DNA from: Schistocephalus solidus
Lineage: Eukaryota > Platyhelminthes > Cestoda > Diphyllobothriidea > Diphyllobothriidae
Direction: 5' to 3'
Assembly: GCA_017591395.1 (NCBI GenBank)
Contig: WEDG01004256.1
Location: 1-64,000, forward strand
Length of the DNA: 64,000 nt
Shown here: piece by piece, positions 36,401 to 47,669 of the stretch
Layout: each line of letters starts with the position of its first letter
Numbering within the stretch: position 1 is the first letter of the stretch
Program-made: the position numbers and the translations under genes
Notes under the pieces: model-generated
What the model saw: the letters and a program-made list of their open reading frames with translations, nothing else
Database searches by the model: none
Told to the model about the DNA's origin: nothing

Positions 36401-37333
36401 GGAAGCGAAGGGGTGAGATCCAGGAAGTAGACCCGAAAAAGGAGACATGAGCACTCGAGCAATAACTCGGGTTCACTCTCAAATCCCTCATCGGAGATGG
36501 TTGTATAAAAGGATAATAGGGAACACAAGGCACGCCGTATTTATAAGGCATGGTCATCGATCGCATCAACTACGACCTCCAGCGATTAACGCGAGGACTG
36601 TTAAGTATAGCAGGCATGTAGTGGCCTAGCAACCATGCCCTATAAATGCTGTGTACCTTCAGCCCCTTTATTATCCTTCTCTACAACCATCTCCGAGGCT
36701 GGGTTCGAAAGAGAATCCCAAACGTTAGGCTAATAAAGCTCTTGTTCCAGCGATCGTGTCTTCTTCTTCGTCTGTTCCATCCGTTCATGAGCTGTTCTTG
36801 GAAATGCAGATCGATATCTAATGAACTGTCCCCGAAACAGTCTTGCAGCTTCCCTATAATACAGATGTATTTCGGTATCTTGGTGACACCTACCGCCAAA
36901 TCCTTCTTGATTAATTCATACTGAATCAGATTTGCGCATGGGTTTGAAAATGATGCATTGTATTCAACGGTCAGTCACACTTTCCTCCACTAAATCACTG
37001 ACCTGGCGTTTCGACTGAATCGTGCATTATTCCTCCTACATCTTTCTGCTCACCTGTAATGTTCTGGTTCGTTTGGAAATAAGTATATGCACTAGTAAAC
37101 ATACGAGAAAACGGCCCATCCTCTCCTTCCTCTCTCACGCATCGGTGATGAGGTTACATCTGCGTGTCCGATACGTATATTCGGTGATTTATATGGACTC
37201 TCCAATTTACCACAGCTCGGTGATCCCATGCCGAAAACAACGATCAGCCCCTTTCAGCTAAGTGGAGAAGTACCGTCCTGGGCGGGAGGGGGAGGATAGT
37301 TATAATTCGTTCCAGCCACTTTCGTAGTATACA
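33411..37333. other. Intronic AT-rich sequence, no gene supported
   Basis: No motif-bearing frame is seen. A C11 run lies at about 34,907-34,917. Open minus frames such as 34609-34791 lack splice support. Confidence 0.4.
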
Positions 37334-38082
37334 CTATTGCCCTAGAATCCCACGTTTGCGGGACCCGATGTTGGTTTTGGTGGCAGCAGCGGCAGCAGTA
37401 GCGGTCGAACTGACTTCAGCTGACTCACGTTTGGGTGCAACGGATGGCATGCAGAAGAACATGCATAAGGGATGAACGTTTCGACTTTCTGCATTGGCAG
37501 CCCACCAGAAAACATCGTCACCGTCACCTGTTGTCAGACTTCTTGGCGCCTCGTTGGCGGGGCCAAGGCATCGGTAGACCGCTGTAGTCTGGTCAAACCA
37601 CTGTTTCACCCAGTGTCGACCCACCCCGGGGCACAACCTTATTAGCGCACGTCTGTTCACGCCTGTGTACACGATTCATTATTGTGCATGTGTAGGCACA
37701 CCCACGTTCGCTTCGCATTGAGGTCGTCTTCGTGTCGCACAAACGCCCCAAACTTCTCGGCCATCATTTGGACTGGGGAGTGGGCCAGCGCAGACACGAG
37801 GAGAAGCAGGAGACCAGTCTGTCCTAGGGTGGTGGTATTCGGTGGGGGCGGGGGGAGAGAGTCCTTCAACCACAAGGCCGTGGCGCCAGCAGCAGCAACA
37901 GCAGCAGCTGACTTTGCGTCGCCCTCCTCGTAGACCTGACGGCGCCACCATCTGAAAGCAGGCGTGTCTGCGACTGGAGCTACGCCAACCCCCTTTCCCC
38001 TTGAACGGTTTGACGGCGCGTGGGGGGAAGTGCGGTGACCGCCAGCCACCTCAATCTGTTGACGGCAGGCCAAGAAGCACAC
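37334..38082 (-). CDS. GC-rich exon candidates in two overlapping frames
   Basis: Two minus frames overlap at 37657-37672. The upstream one (38082-37657) contains a hydrophobic LGQTGLLLLLVSALAHSPVQ followed by MMAEKFGAFVRHEDDL, resembling a signal peptide and mature start. The downstream one (37672-37334) has GRHWVKQWFDQTTAVYRCLG and GDGDDVFWWAANAESR. A one-base shift or a small intron would join them. The region is much GC-richer than its surroundings and includes Ala- and Pro-codon repeats, so chance openness is possible. It lies in the large intron on the same strand as the zinc-finger gene. Not recognised. Confidence 0.25.
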
Positions 38083-38141
38083 GGAGTACGCGGTCCGATC
38101 GCTCCTTGCTCTCTACCCGGTGTCATCACCTTACCCAGTCT

Positions 38142-38163
38142 CTCTCTCTCTCTCTCTCTCTCT
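38142..38163. repeat. (CT)n microsatellite
   Basis: Eleven CT units. Confidence 0.95.
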
Positions 38164-38262
38164 ATCCCTCCCTCCCTCTAGTAATACTAAATGCCCCCCA
38201 ACGGATTAAGAGCTCTGCTTTCTTGTTTTTAGGTGATAGTGCGTGATGCCCGGGTCCGCGGA

Positions 38263-38656
38263 AGAGTAGAGATGTCTTGTATGGCCGCCTTAACAGGACA
38301 CGGGATAAGGAATCGTCCCGCTGGCTTAACATATATGGCCGCACGGTAAATATCAGGAAGGATAAATATACCCTTGTCTTAACACTAACCCCAACATAAA
38401 ACTAGACTGTCACCTTGACCTTAGCCCTAACCCTACCCTAAACTTAAATCCTCCAGTTAAAACGGTAATAACCTTAACCCCTGGCCTAATCCTGACCCTA
38501 ACCGCAACTCTAACTTTAACCCTAAACTTAACCCTTACCTTCGCCTTAATCCTGAGGATAATTTCCTTTGGAATATAACACAGGGCCACATGTATTGTGG
38601 ATGGTTCCTTTTCCCATGTCCTGTTTAGGCGGCCATACAAGGTATCTTTACCTCCA
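38263..38656. mobile_element. TIR element with telomere-like core, copy 1
   Basis: The left end reads GTAGAGATGTC then TTGTATGGCCGCCTTAAC and AGGACACGGGA. The right end, reverse complemented, reads GGTAAAGATACC then TTGTATGGCCGCCTAAAC and AGGACATGGGA. These are terminal inverted repeats of about 40 bases. Between them, about 38,380-38,535, is degenerate (TAACCC)n-like sequence. It has no coding capacity, as in a MITE. The target-site duplication is not evident. Confidence 0.75.
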
Positions 38657-40677
38657 GAAGTTATAAACCACCTAGCAAATCAAATATGCAGTACCCTATT
38701 TAACGATTCTAGAAAACTTCACTCATTGGATCATTTATTCGTCAAGTGGGGTTCTGTGCCGCGGCCAACGCCGTGTTCATATTGCTTCTCTATAAGATGC
38801 TTCTATACTTCTAACTTGCCCCACAATTGCTCTTTAGATTCTTTCTGTTCGCTAGTTTGTATGTCAGCCTGGGCACATAGCTTACGTTTAAGTTCAACTG
38901 CAGCTTTACTGATCAAAGGGAACTGTCTTGTGCTTGTGTCATTTTTCGTTAAGATTTGTCATGGGCACTTTCCTGTACACCGTCCAACCAATTATCCTTC
39001 TTGAACTTGGGGCAATGATTGTGCGCGCGTTCATGTGCCCAGGGATGCTGTTTTTTCTGTTTATTTCAGCAGTATGAAGTCTATCACCCCGAATTTCACC
39101 ACATCCACGGATAGGACCTAGTACTGCCTATTCTGGTCTACTTTGACACAAAATTTGATTTTGTTAGCACAAGACACCTGGTTTTGTACAACATAACTTC
39201 AAAAACTCCTTAATTCTGGTACTGACAGCATGAAATATGAACAACTTTACTGAGTCAAGAGTCCTTGAATTTTCGATTTCCGAGTTTACATAACCAAAAA
39301 CTGTTACCTATAAGAGTAAGATAGGTGTGAACAGTCATTTCTAGTATTCTTGGTTGGATCAACCAACCACAGCCTGGCAAAAACTTAAATTTATATGTGA
39401 TCCCAGTTAGTCACTGATCTAAGGTTCCAGTAACTGAGCTAGAGCTCGAACCGAAATTCAGGGCACCTTGACTAACTAGTACTCTGAACTGCCATCAGGC
39501 TAACTCGGTGAACGGCATTCAAGCTCGAACCTACCTTGCTAGCTTTTTCAGATGTCCGTTCAGAGTTTTGCGTTGTGCTTTGAGGAATTCCTATCCACCG
39601 ATTATTTTCCGGTTCTTCCCAGCGCGCTGACCAACAACCAACAAAAAATGAGGTATTGGCTCCGTCGCTTCGGTTTTTAGCTAATGCATAAACCTTTGCA
39701 AGTATCCTGCCTCTACTACAAAGCCCGCAGCATCTGAGCGCCTCCCAGTTCACCCCTCCCCTTACTACGTTGACCCCCCCCCCCCAACAGATGTGCGCCT
39801 CTCCTGCCTCAGCGACCTGAGCGCGAACGCCCGTTGTTGGTGGGGTTCCATACGAAGTGCCATATTTAACAGTCTGCCCAACATCTGTTCAGCAAATCTC
39901 TTTTTGTGTCCGGCGTGCGTGTATACAGTGACTTATGGGATCTCCAGAAACGCGCCGAGTATGATTAGGGTGAGCGGTTTTTTGAGGGGGTGGGTTGGGT
40001 GGGTGTGTGAAACCACAGCAGGGGCGTGGAGACTGTGTGCGTGTGAAACAAATATCGTACCAACTAAGGCGGTGGGGGGCCGTACGGTAGAGACTTGCCA
40101 CCCTTACACCTACTCCAGTTTGACAACTGCTCACATCCTTGACGGGGGCGGCAGACAGACTGGCGCGCCAATGCGTTGGTCCTGGCAGCAGGGGCTGTGG
40201 GTTTGTCCATGTCGTCAGCTCGTGATGCACGTACAGAATGTGGGGCAGAATCCTCACCGGAGTTTTCTAGTGTAGAACTCCCGAAGGGTGACATCTGCTC
40301 ATTCATATTCAGAATCCACCTTCTAGCAATGTGTGGTGAGCGGGGGTGGGAAGGTAAGTTTCTCAGGTCAGGCTTTCCACCACCAAAAACAGCTGTAAAT
40401 TTCACGTGAATTCGCGCAATCTTCGTCGTCGTCGTCGTCGTTGGCGGTGGCGGCAGGTTGTTTTTGACCTTTGCCCCCCAAACATTTACGGCCGCAATGG
40501 AAAGTCGTGTGTGGAGCTGGTTGCAAACAGCTCAGTATGTGGGCTGTCGTAATTGTGTTTTTTGGCTAGTGTAACGAGGATCGAAAAGCACGTTGATGAG
40601 ACCCGTTATACCGCGAGGAATTTGACCTTGTAGCTCGAAGCGGTACGAAACCGTGCATTCTAAGGAACGTTATATTT
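38657..40677. other. Mixed-composition intronic sequence
   Basis: One weak minus-strand exon candidate ends at a good AAG/GTAGGT donor at about 39,534. Its frame upstream to 39,753 contains GRILAKVYALAKNRSDGANT and WSARWEEPENNRWIGIPQ, with no acceptor of matching phase. A C11 run lies at 39,775-39,785 and a (TCG)n run at 40,424-40,441. Confidence 0.35.
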
Positions 40678-40945
40678 GGTAGGGAGTGCTTATGTGGCCC
40701 CCGACAGGACAGGAAAACAGAAACCGCACGTAATACACGTGACTTTGCGCTAAATATCGAGGGAAGTGGAGTTGGGTTTACATTTAGAGTTAGAATTAAG
40801 AGTAGGGTTGCTGGTAAGGTTTGGTTTGAGGTTAGTCTTGGAGTTAGGACACTGTACTTTTTACTATTCCTGGAATTTAGCGCAGGACGACATGAAGTAC
40901 GTGGTAGGGCGTTCCTGACAGGGAGGGAGGGGGCATATAAACCAT
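40678..40945. mobile_element. Diverged TIR element with TTAGGG-like core, copy 2
   Basis: The left end GGTAGGGAGTGC TTATGTGGCC matches the family's left terminus. Subterminal CTTTGCGCTAAAT (near 40,744) is inverted at ATTTAGCGCAGGAC (near 40,876). The core between has GGGTTA-like repeats. The right end is diverged (GGGGGCATATAA). Confidence 0.55.
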
Positions 40946-42232
40946 TCGGAGCAGAGGTTTAACCAGACGGAACCAAACCCAACAAGTAAACGGAAGAAGT
41001 GATACTTTGGCTCATACGGACAGCGGCATCGTCTCAGCTAACGATATTATAGGGCCCATTCCGAGTCGTAGAGCATGCAAGTTTCCGTTATCCTTTTAGA
41101 TGTGAGAACTTATCAGAAGAAATCCTACTACCTGTGGGTTGCACGTAGGTAAGTGGCAACCTTGAGGCTTATATGCACAAAAATAAGAAAACATGCTTTG
41201 CATTTAGATGGAAGATGAGAAGCAGGAGCCTGGAGAAAAAGATGCCAAGTATGGCCAGGAGGAAGATGATATGATTTCATTTTTTTCGTAGAAAGACCAG
41301 CTTGATTTATTTACATGCACGCCCAGTAAACTAGCATTGTGACGTAGGAGACGGTTTGCAAAATACTGACTGAGAGTCTAAGGTATACGTAGTAGGCAGA
41401 GTTGCCGTTGCTATATTGACTACTGTTTGCACGCCAACGATGTTTATCTTACAATTTTTTGCAGTCAATTCAGGCAACGCGCATTCTTTAAAACATTTAC
41501 AAGAAAATTATTCCAAAAGGAATGGGACTGGCGAGTAATAGTAAGTGAAAAGATTATGCGGAAGGTTTCTGGACAAAAGTCTCGTAGGCTGTGACCTATT
41601 GGCGTTGCTGATCGTGTGGACTAGTAAAGTAAAACCTGGGCACTTAGAATGATGAATGATGCTTACTACGGATAATTGTGCGCCTATCTTGAAACCTTCT
41701 GCAGAGTCATTCAGTTCAGATCCAACCGAAGTTCTAGCTGATAAGAACACCGTAGAACAGAGATACATTTCGCCCTTTTGTCTTATACAGAGGCAAACGT
41801 TTACCCTGAAAGCATATGCACAGATCGCCCACATTCACTCCACTTCTGGACAACTTTATGGATATGTCTTTCAATCAAGAAGGAGCACTGAAAAAGCGGT
41901 GGAAGACGATAGGAACTACTTTCCAACTATTTGCTGTCATACGTCAGGACAGTCTGGAATTTGTACTGGATTCCAGCTGGTACTTATTCAACTAACTTAT
42001 TCAATTAAGTAGCTAGAACGATTTGGAAAGTGTGCTACAGCTGTATACGTTCTCATGAATGGGGTTTTTTGTCACATCTCTTTCTGTCGTTCAAACCTTT
42101 GACCCCAAAATCCATAAAAAGCTGCAAACCACTCTGCACCGGCAAGTTCGGCATAAAAATCCTTGGCTCGCATGCACGCTATGCTGTTTAAACAGAGCGG
42201 CCACAGAAAACCACATTCTATGATGTTGAATA
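40946..42232. other. Intron 5' part, no gene seen
   Basis: Open frames of up to 118 codons (41508-42012, both strands) lack motifs or splice support. Confidence 0.4.
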
Positions 42233-42238
42233 ACTCAC

Positions 42239-43169
42239 TTCATATGAGCCATATGGGACAACTAGCCAGAGGTTCTTCCATTCCTCCCGGAAACGCCGTC
42301 TTCTATCTTTTTCTCTCCAAGAGAGATATTTATAGGAGGCCGCAGGTGACTGAACATCAACGGCAGCAGTAGACTTCATGAGAGCTGTGGGCTCACTTTC
42401 CTTCGATGGTGCACGAGCGATCTTCATCATTTTACCTGCCACCTGTTTGGTTCCGCGCTTCTGTATCTTTGCAGTAACTCTTCTTGCGGACGCCACCGTT
42501 ACGGAATCCTGGTTAAACATAGCTTCCCCAGGGCGGGGAAAATGAAACGTTCCATTCGTAAGGAAGTTCATTTCACCCTCATACATGTCCTGCAGGGAGG
42601 TTGTAAACTTGGCTCCACAGAATGTTTCACCAGAGTTGGACGGGCCGGAGGACTGTTGATGCTCACTCGGCGGAAAGAAATGAGACCCATGTACACGTGG
42701 GCTGCCTCTTGCGGCCCTCTCACCGGCAGTCACGCTGGAAAGAGCACTGGGTAGGGGTGCTTTGTATGGGGCGGGTGAAGATTCAAGGAGATTGTAGGTG
42801 TCAAAAGTACCGGCACCATGGGTATTGGGGAAAGGTTTTTCTTCAGATGAGCACGAAGAGAAGTTGTAAGTTGACTGACCTGCGCTCGGAGGAGAGGAAG
42901 CAGAGTTCGTCCCGCCCAGGCTGCCTCTTGGGCCTACCTCACTGTTGATCTTCCAAAGTTCGGGGGCTGCAGTTGGCAACTCTGTGTCGAAATCGCAGCC
43001 AGAATCAGCACTGTCACAGCCGGACTTAGCCTGCATGCGACAGTCCGTCGGAAGGGCGTCGGCTGGGCCTGAACACGATTCAGCAAGTAGTCGGCAAGCA
43101 GAGAAGTCTATCACTTGGTGTTCCGTCATGTCGAGCTCTTTCCACCTTAATGGCGCACAACTACTGCAC
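42239..43169 (-). CDS. Zinc-finger gene, upstream exon (310 codons)
   Basis: The acceptor is CACCTCTTTCTGTAG (AG at 43171-43170), phase 2; the donor is GAA/GTGAGT at 42239/42238, phase 0. The exon length (1 + 930) agrees with both phases. It begins CSSCAPLRWKELDMTEHQ and has a long Ser/Pro/Gly-rich central part. It ends with a basic patch (RRVTAKIQKRGTKQ) and then KYLSWREKDRRRRFREEWKN, LWLVVPYGSYE, the N-terminal half of the zinc-finger domain completed by the exon at 31,248. Upstream exons and the true start codon are not found. The internal ATG at about 43,131 (MTEHQ) could also serve as a start if transcription begins nearby. Confidence 0.68.
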
Positions 43170-44756
43170 CTACAGAAAGAGGTGATTGAGTGTAACATTA
43201 AATGAACCTCAACACGGTTTAACCGTCTGATAAAATAAAAGTGTTAATGGAAAATACTCCGTATTTACCTGGAGCCAAGGACCACCGAGTAGTAAACTTA
43301 TAAATTGGAGAAAATGGGGAGAGGGGTAAAGATTTTATACCAAAGAAGTTTACTCTCTCATGCTATTATAACCAAGCTTTCAAAATTAGCAACCTGCATC
43401 TCATCACCTACATTGCTACTGAAACTCCTCCTCTGTACCCCTATGGGAAAGAGTGAGGCATTGTTCTCGATGGGCTCGGGAGTGCGGTAACAGCATATGA
43501 GTGGACTAATTCCTTTTCGAACCCGGGGATGTGATGGCAGACTGGAAGAGGCAGGACTTACCGGTCAAAAAAACGTGACCTAGATGACTTGCAAAACGAT
43601 TCGAGGACCAATCTGCTTACGCATGGTGAATGGTATGGACAGGCGAAGGGGACAATAGCGACCTTCCTCGTCCGAATTTGGACTTCAAACAACACGGCTG
43701 GTGGAGAAGACCATGCTACCGACTAGGAGCATACGGTAGTACATTCTACACCTTGAGGATAGTCGGACTCACCGAGCACAGTCTAGCAGTGTCCAGTCGT
43801 GTCCCTATCTCGTTCAATACCCCCAGTTGAATCCTATTGAGCATGCATGAAACTGATCAGGACATGTGCCTGGACAAATAAATCAATTTATACTTCTGAA
43901 ATACAAACATTCCTGCGAATTTCTGCAAGGATTGCGATCAATTTCTGACTTTTAATGCGGAGGGGAATCGTCCCAGATAAGGCAAACAACATTACCTTCA
44001 CCGAAATTATCAACGGTAGCAGTTCGACAGGTTATGGTTTGAAATTTGTTTAGACTTAGTAAACCCTTCTTAGAACATTCGTTTCCATTCGTATCGCCTA
44101 ACTGGTATAGCTTACCATATTAATAGTAAAGATAATTAATGCAGTAAGTCGAATAGTTATGCATATGTTACATATGAAATTCGAACGTAAAGCAACATTT
44201 TGGCGAGCGTTCTAGCGGTATTTCTTATCTAGGTTGCATTGTCAGCCATACAAACGGTCTGTCTAATATAATAAAATCGAAACCACATTATATGAAAAGA
44301 GTCAATGTGTGATTGACTTTGCTGTTTCAATAAATAACCGACTTCCAGCGTCTCCGGCCAAACTTTCACGGCCTTTGTCTAACATAAGAATATTTGTCCA
44401 CATCCCAAATATGAGGGTTTTTAACACTACGAACGATTTTTGGGAAGTCCTTTTTCACCTATTTGATGCTGGTACAAATACCGACGGTAGAGGAACGCTC
44501 CTCGATGGCAATCGACTGGACGACAAGTCCGTGACTTAGCATTAGACTTCTAACTAACGAGCCGCCTGTTTAAGCCTTGGGTGGGGCACTACGTGGAGTA
44601 GCTTATGGCTGGAGGATGAAGTCTAGTACGCCAGAAATTACAATTCCGGTCTCCCTTGTAGTTCTCGGTCTAACCGAGTCATATAGTTAACGTGGGAGGG
44701 ACTTCCACAGGCTAGTTATTCGATAGACGGTGTAGAGTCCTGTTCTGCATTGCGAT
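43170..44756. other. Upstream intron or 5' region of the zinc-finger gene
   Basis: No coding segment is recognised. Confidence 0.35.
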
Positions 44757-45055
44757 CACTGACAACAGGCAAGAGTTAGAATTGGAGAGCCATATGTAAT
44801 GCCTTCCTGGTCCGCATCAGTAATCCCATAAATAAAATTAGGAAAGTTCCTCGAAATTTCGATTGGCGGCTTCAAGACCTCTGCGACTCCTAGGCACGAC
44901 TGTGTTCCCATCGAAACACCAAAGAAAGTTTCCGTCTCAGCAGTGTAACTGACTTTACCGATCGGCAATCTCATCAAGTGAGTCTGAATTCGGCGTGCTC
45001 TTACGGCTTTATCGTGTCTTGCAGGCTGGTCTTGAGCCCCACCACCCTCTAGCAA
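44757..45055 (-). CDS. Possible further upstream exon of the zinc-finger gene
   Basis: The minus frame contains RIQTHLMRLPIGKVSYTAET, GTQSCLGVAEVLKPPIEI and NFPNFIYGITDADQEGITYG. It ends ACCQ at a GTGATC donor in phase 2, which would fit the phase-2 acceptor at 43,170 (reading ACCQ-CSSCAP). Its own acceptor is undecided. No domain is recognised, and the phase match alone has a one-in-three chance. Confidence 0.25.
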
Positions 45056-46217
45056 AACATTTGTTTCGGCGGGCTGCTGATCACAGCACTGTGTGGTACA
45101 TACCCATCTGTGTGCCCAACGTTACGCAGTAGCCGCGGTGATTATGGCGGTGTTCGTAGAAGCAGTAGTGGTGGTAGCACTGCTGCCACTGTTACTATCA
45201 CCGCCGCCACGCTTAACGCACCAAGTACTTAACGCATTGAACGCCTCTGTTTACGGCCGGCCGTTTGACACCGTAAGAACTGCAACAATTGGTTTACGCT
45301 CTCACTCTCACCGGTGCGGGAAGTATCCGGTTCATATTAATTCTGGGTGCAAACTTTGCACCGTGTTGAGGACCTGACCGGTGGACAGAGAACTTCAGAG
45401 AAGAAGCCCCCTCATCACGACGTGTGTGTATGTGTGTGTGTTATTTTTGCGCTCAACGGAGGACCACAACCGCCAAATTCGACTTGCTGCCTCCTCACTA
45501 GTGGCGTTGTGGGACACCTAGGTACCCATTTGTCTTCGCCAAGACGTTGAAGGTTGTTGTGCTGGTGGTGGTGGTGATGTTGGAGGATGCGTGGATGCGC
45601 GCACACGCGTTGCGCTGTACCCCCAGCCTCAGATACATTGGCAGCACAAAATCACGGCCAAATCGGGGGGTAAGTACCGTCTGAGGGTCAAATAAACTGT
45701 ACTGTAGCCTCTAGTTGCTAGGTGTGGTGGTGGCGGCGCAAATAGCCAGGGCACACGATGGCCACGGAGTGCACAAAACACGACGTCCCCAAGGTTGGAT
45801 GGAGACATAGCAATAACATGCGATAAAGTTTTCATGAACGTTATTGGCGATGCAGAGCTTCAGACTGTCCTTGGAACACGTCCTGCGTACGCTTGACGAT
45901 TATGCGGGAGGATGCACACAATTGGAGTGAATAGAAAATTATAGGCTTGATAATATGCCTGTGTGTAGTCTGTGGTGTCCACAATATTAACAGGGACTGT
46001 ACACTGGGGTTTGTTGGTCTTGCCTATATACCGCTCTAATAATTGAATATTCTTTTTTCGCCAGCCCAAAACCTCCTCCGTAGGCTTCGAAACTAAACAG
46101 CAGAGAAATCATGGTAGAAGGCGCTCATCAAGTGCAGTATTGAACCTAATCGTCCCCTTGTGCTGTGAGGCTCGATTTAGAGCCCTATAGGCAGTCGCAC
46201 GGTGACTATTAATATAT
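45056..46217. other. GC-richer stretch with GT and CCA repeats, no gene assigned
   Basis: It contains (GT)n at about 45,423-45,441 and a GGT/CCA-type run near 45,560-45,577 that translates as poly-His on the minus strand. Open frames on both strands have repeat-driven composition. Confidence 0.35.
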
Positions 46218-46365
46218 GCAGAGGAGGACTACCGAAAAAAAGGAAGACTTGAATTGCCATTCCTGGATTTCGGTCGTCATCAGCCGGCTTCGCAAAACTT
46301 GAGACTCGAAGGTGGATTCTCTTAGTTAGAAGTCCACCACTTTCACCCCCGAGTCACGGCCTCGT
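46218..46365 (-). mobile_element. tRNA-derived SINE, diverged copy 2
   Basis: It shares the tail and body with the copy at 11,947 (minus strand GGCTGATGACGACCGAAAT then CCAGGAATGGC). The head is diverged, with GGACTTCTAACTAAGAGAAT and a weak B box CCTTCGAGTCTC. Confidence 0.6.
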
Positions 46366-46674
46366 CGATCGGTTAAGGATCCAGGCAGACAAAATCACAC
46401 TCCGGCTTTGTTAACTGAAAGGCGGTTAGGATAAATAATTATTCACAGGCGCATGCTGACGATGATAAGGCAGGGAAGGGAAGCAGAAATCCCAAAGAAA
46501 GCAAACGGGGCAAGCCAGAGTTTCACTCAACCATAACGCAGGAAAGGCAACGAGGATGCCTGGAGTGCTGCAAGTAGACGACTAAATCATATGACTGAAA
46601 ATTGATTTCTGCGAGGGTTTTTGGTCAATACTTCGTTGTTTCTTCCTCCCTCAACTAGGCCAGGAAGACTTGTG

Positions 46675-46675
<1 letters not shown>
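46366..46675. other. No gene seen
   Basis: Short unassigned stretch between a SINE and the (AT)n tract. Confidence 0.4.

Positions 46676-46735
<60 letters not shown>
46676..46735. repeat. (AT)n microsatellite
   Basis: About 30 AT units abutting a SINE tail. Confidence 0.97.
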
Positions 46736-46738
<3 letters not shown>

Positions 46739-46827
46739 GAATAACATGACCGACAAAGGCAAGGGAGACTGGAATTGCCATTTCTGGTTTATTAGCCGTC
46801 ATCAGCCAGCCATACCCCACCCAAGTG
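46736..46827 (-). mobile_element. SINE tail fragment joined to ribozyme array 2
   Basis: Identical in layout to the first 90 bases of the SINE at 47,667 (AATAACATGACCGA, then GAATTGCCATTTCTGGTTTA). It stops at CCCACCCAAG, where the array unit begins. The head is missing. Confidence 0.75.
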
Positions 46828-46960
46828 ATTCGGGTCTGACCCTAAAAAGTCATGTCCGAATCACCTGACTCCATGTCCTGCACTTAATAATTTCAGAAAT
46901 TATTTACCCGATTATTCTCGGGAGTCCATATACCAGAAACCACATAGAGAACGCTGGGGG

Positions 46961-47033
46961 ACCCACTGAGGAGCCGAACCCCTCGTTACTGTGTCACACA
47001 GCAGCAGAAACATCGGCGAAACACGTGTCTGGG
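46961..47033 (+). ncRNA. Hammerhead ribozyme, locus 2 copy a
   Basis: Stem I is CCCA (46962-46965) with TGGG (47030-47033). Core CTGAGGA is at 46966-46972. Helix II is GCCGA with TCGGC, plus an apical hairpin TACTGTG/CACAGCA with one A-C mismatch. GAAA is at 47018-47021, then C, loop ACGT, and GTC. Predicted cleavage is after 47029. Confidence 0.85.
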
Positions 47034-47314
47034 CTTTTAGCTAGTATCTATGTCGGAAGTACGGTATAACGTCTTTGCCATATAAGATTCATACTACTTG
47101 TAGTACTACTTGTTTGTAGAATGGGCATTACGTGGTTATTCCACAGTGGTTGATTGTCTTCGACCAAAATGTTCATTGACATTTCGGGTCTGACCCTAAA
47201 AATTTATGTCCGAATCACCTGACTCCATGTCCTGCACTTAATAATTTCAGAAATTATTTACCCGATTATTCTCTGGAGTTCATATACCAGAAACCGCATA
47301 GAGAACGCTGGGGG

Positions 47315-47387
47315 ACCCACTGAGGAGCCGAACCCCTCGTTGCTGTGTCACACAGCAGCAGAAACATCGGCGAAACACGTGTCTGGG
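47315..47387 (+). ncRNA. Hammerhead ribozyme, locus 2 copy b
   Basis: Core CTGAGGA is at 47320-47326, GAAA at 47372-47375, and the GTC triplet ends at 47383 with predicted cleavage after it. Stem I pairs 47316-47319 with 47384-47387. Helix II has both the GCCGA/TCGGC stem and a perfect seven-pair apical hairpin (TGCTGTG, loop TCA, CACAGCA). Distance to the cleavage site of copy a is 354 nt. Confidence 0.88.
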
Positions 47388-47616
47388 CTTTTAGCTAGTA
47401 TCTATGTCGGAAGTACGGTATAACGTCTTTGCCATATCAGATTCATACTACTTGTAGTACTAATTGTTTGAAGAATGGGCATTACGTTGTTATTCCACAG
47501 TGGTTGATTGTCTTCGACCCAAATGTTCATTGAAATTTCGGGTCTGACCCTAAAAAGTCATGTCCGAAGCACCTGACTCCATGTCCTGCACTTAATAATT
47601 TCAGAAATTATTTACC

Positions 47617-47618
<2 letters not shown>

Positions 47619-47666
<48 letters not shown>
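47619..47666. repeat. (AT)n microsatellite
   Basis: About 24 AT units between array 2 and a full SINE. Confidence 0.97.

Positions 47667-47669
<3 letters not shown>

Larger units (their letters stand above)
31249..42238 (-). other. Large intron (about 11 kb) inside the zinc-finger domain
   Basis: The donor is GTGAGT (42238-42233) after the codons for YGSYE; the acceptor is TTGCCGTAG ending at 31249. Both are phase 0. Splicing joins RRRFREEWKNLWLVVPYGSYE-like sequence to VMCLLC, which is the expected order of a W-containing N-terminal part followed by the Cys pair. The intron holds a minisatellite, two TIR elements and a few exon-like segments listed separately. Confidence 0.55.
46828..47618 (+). 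mobile_element. Ribozyme-bearing 354-bp tandem array, locus 2 (retrozyme-like)
   Basis: About 2.2 direct copies of the same unit as at 8.0-8.9 kb, in opposite orientation. The marker TTTCAGAAAT is at 46891, 47245 and 47599 (period 354). Here the ribozymes read on the + strand. The downstream end (AAATTATTTACCCGAT then AT repeat) is the same unit position at which array 1 meets its (AT)n. Confidence 0.88.

Noticed and set aside
45415..45606. Poly-His protein on the minus strand
   Set aside because: It comes from a GGT/CCA-type simple repeat and a GT repeat.
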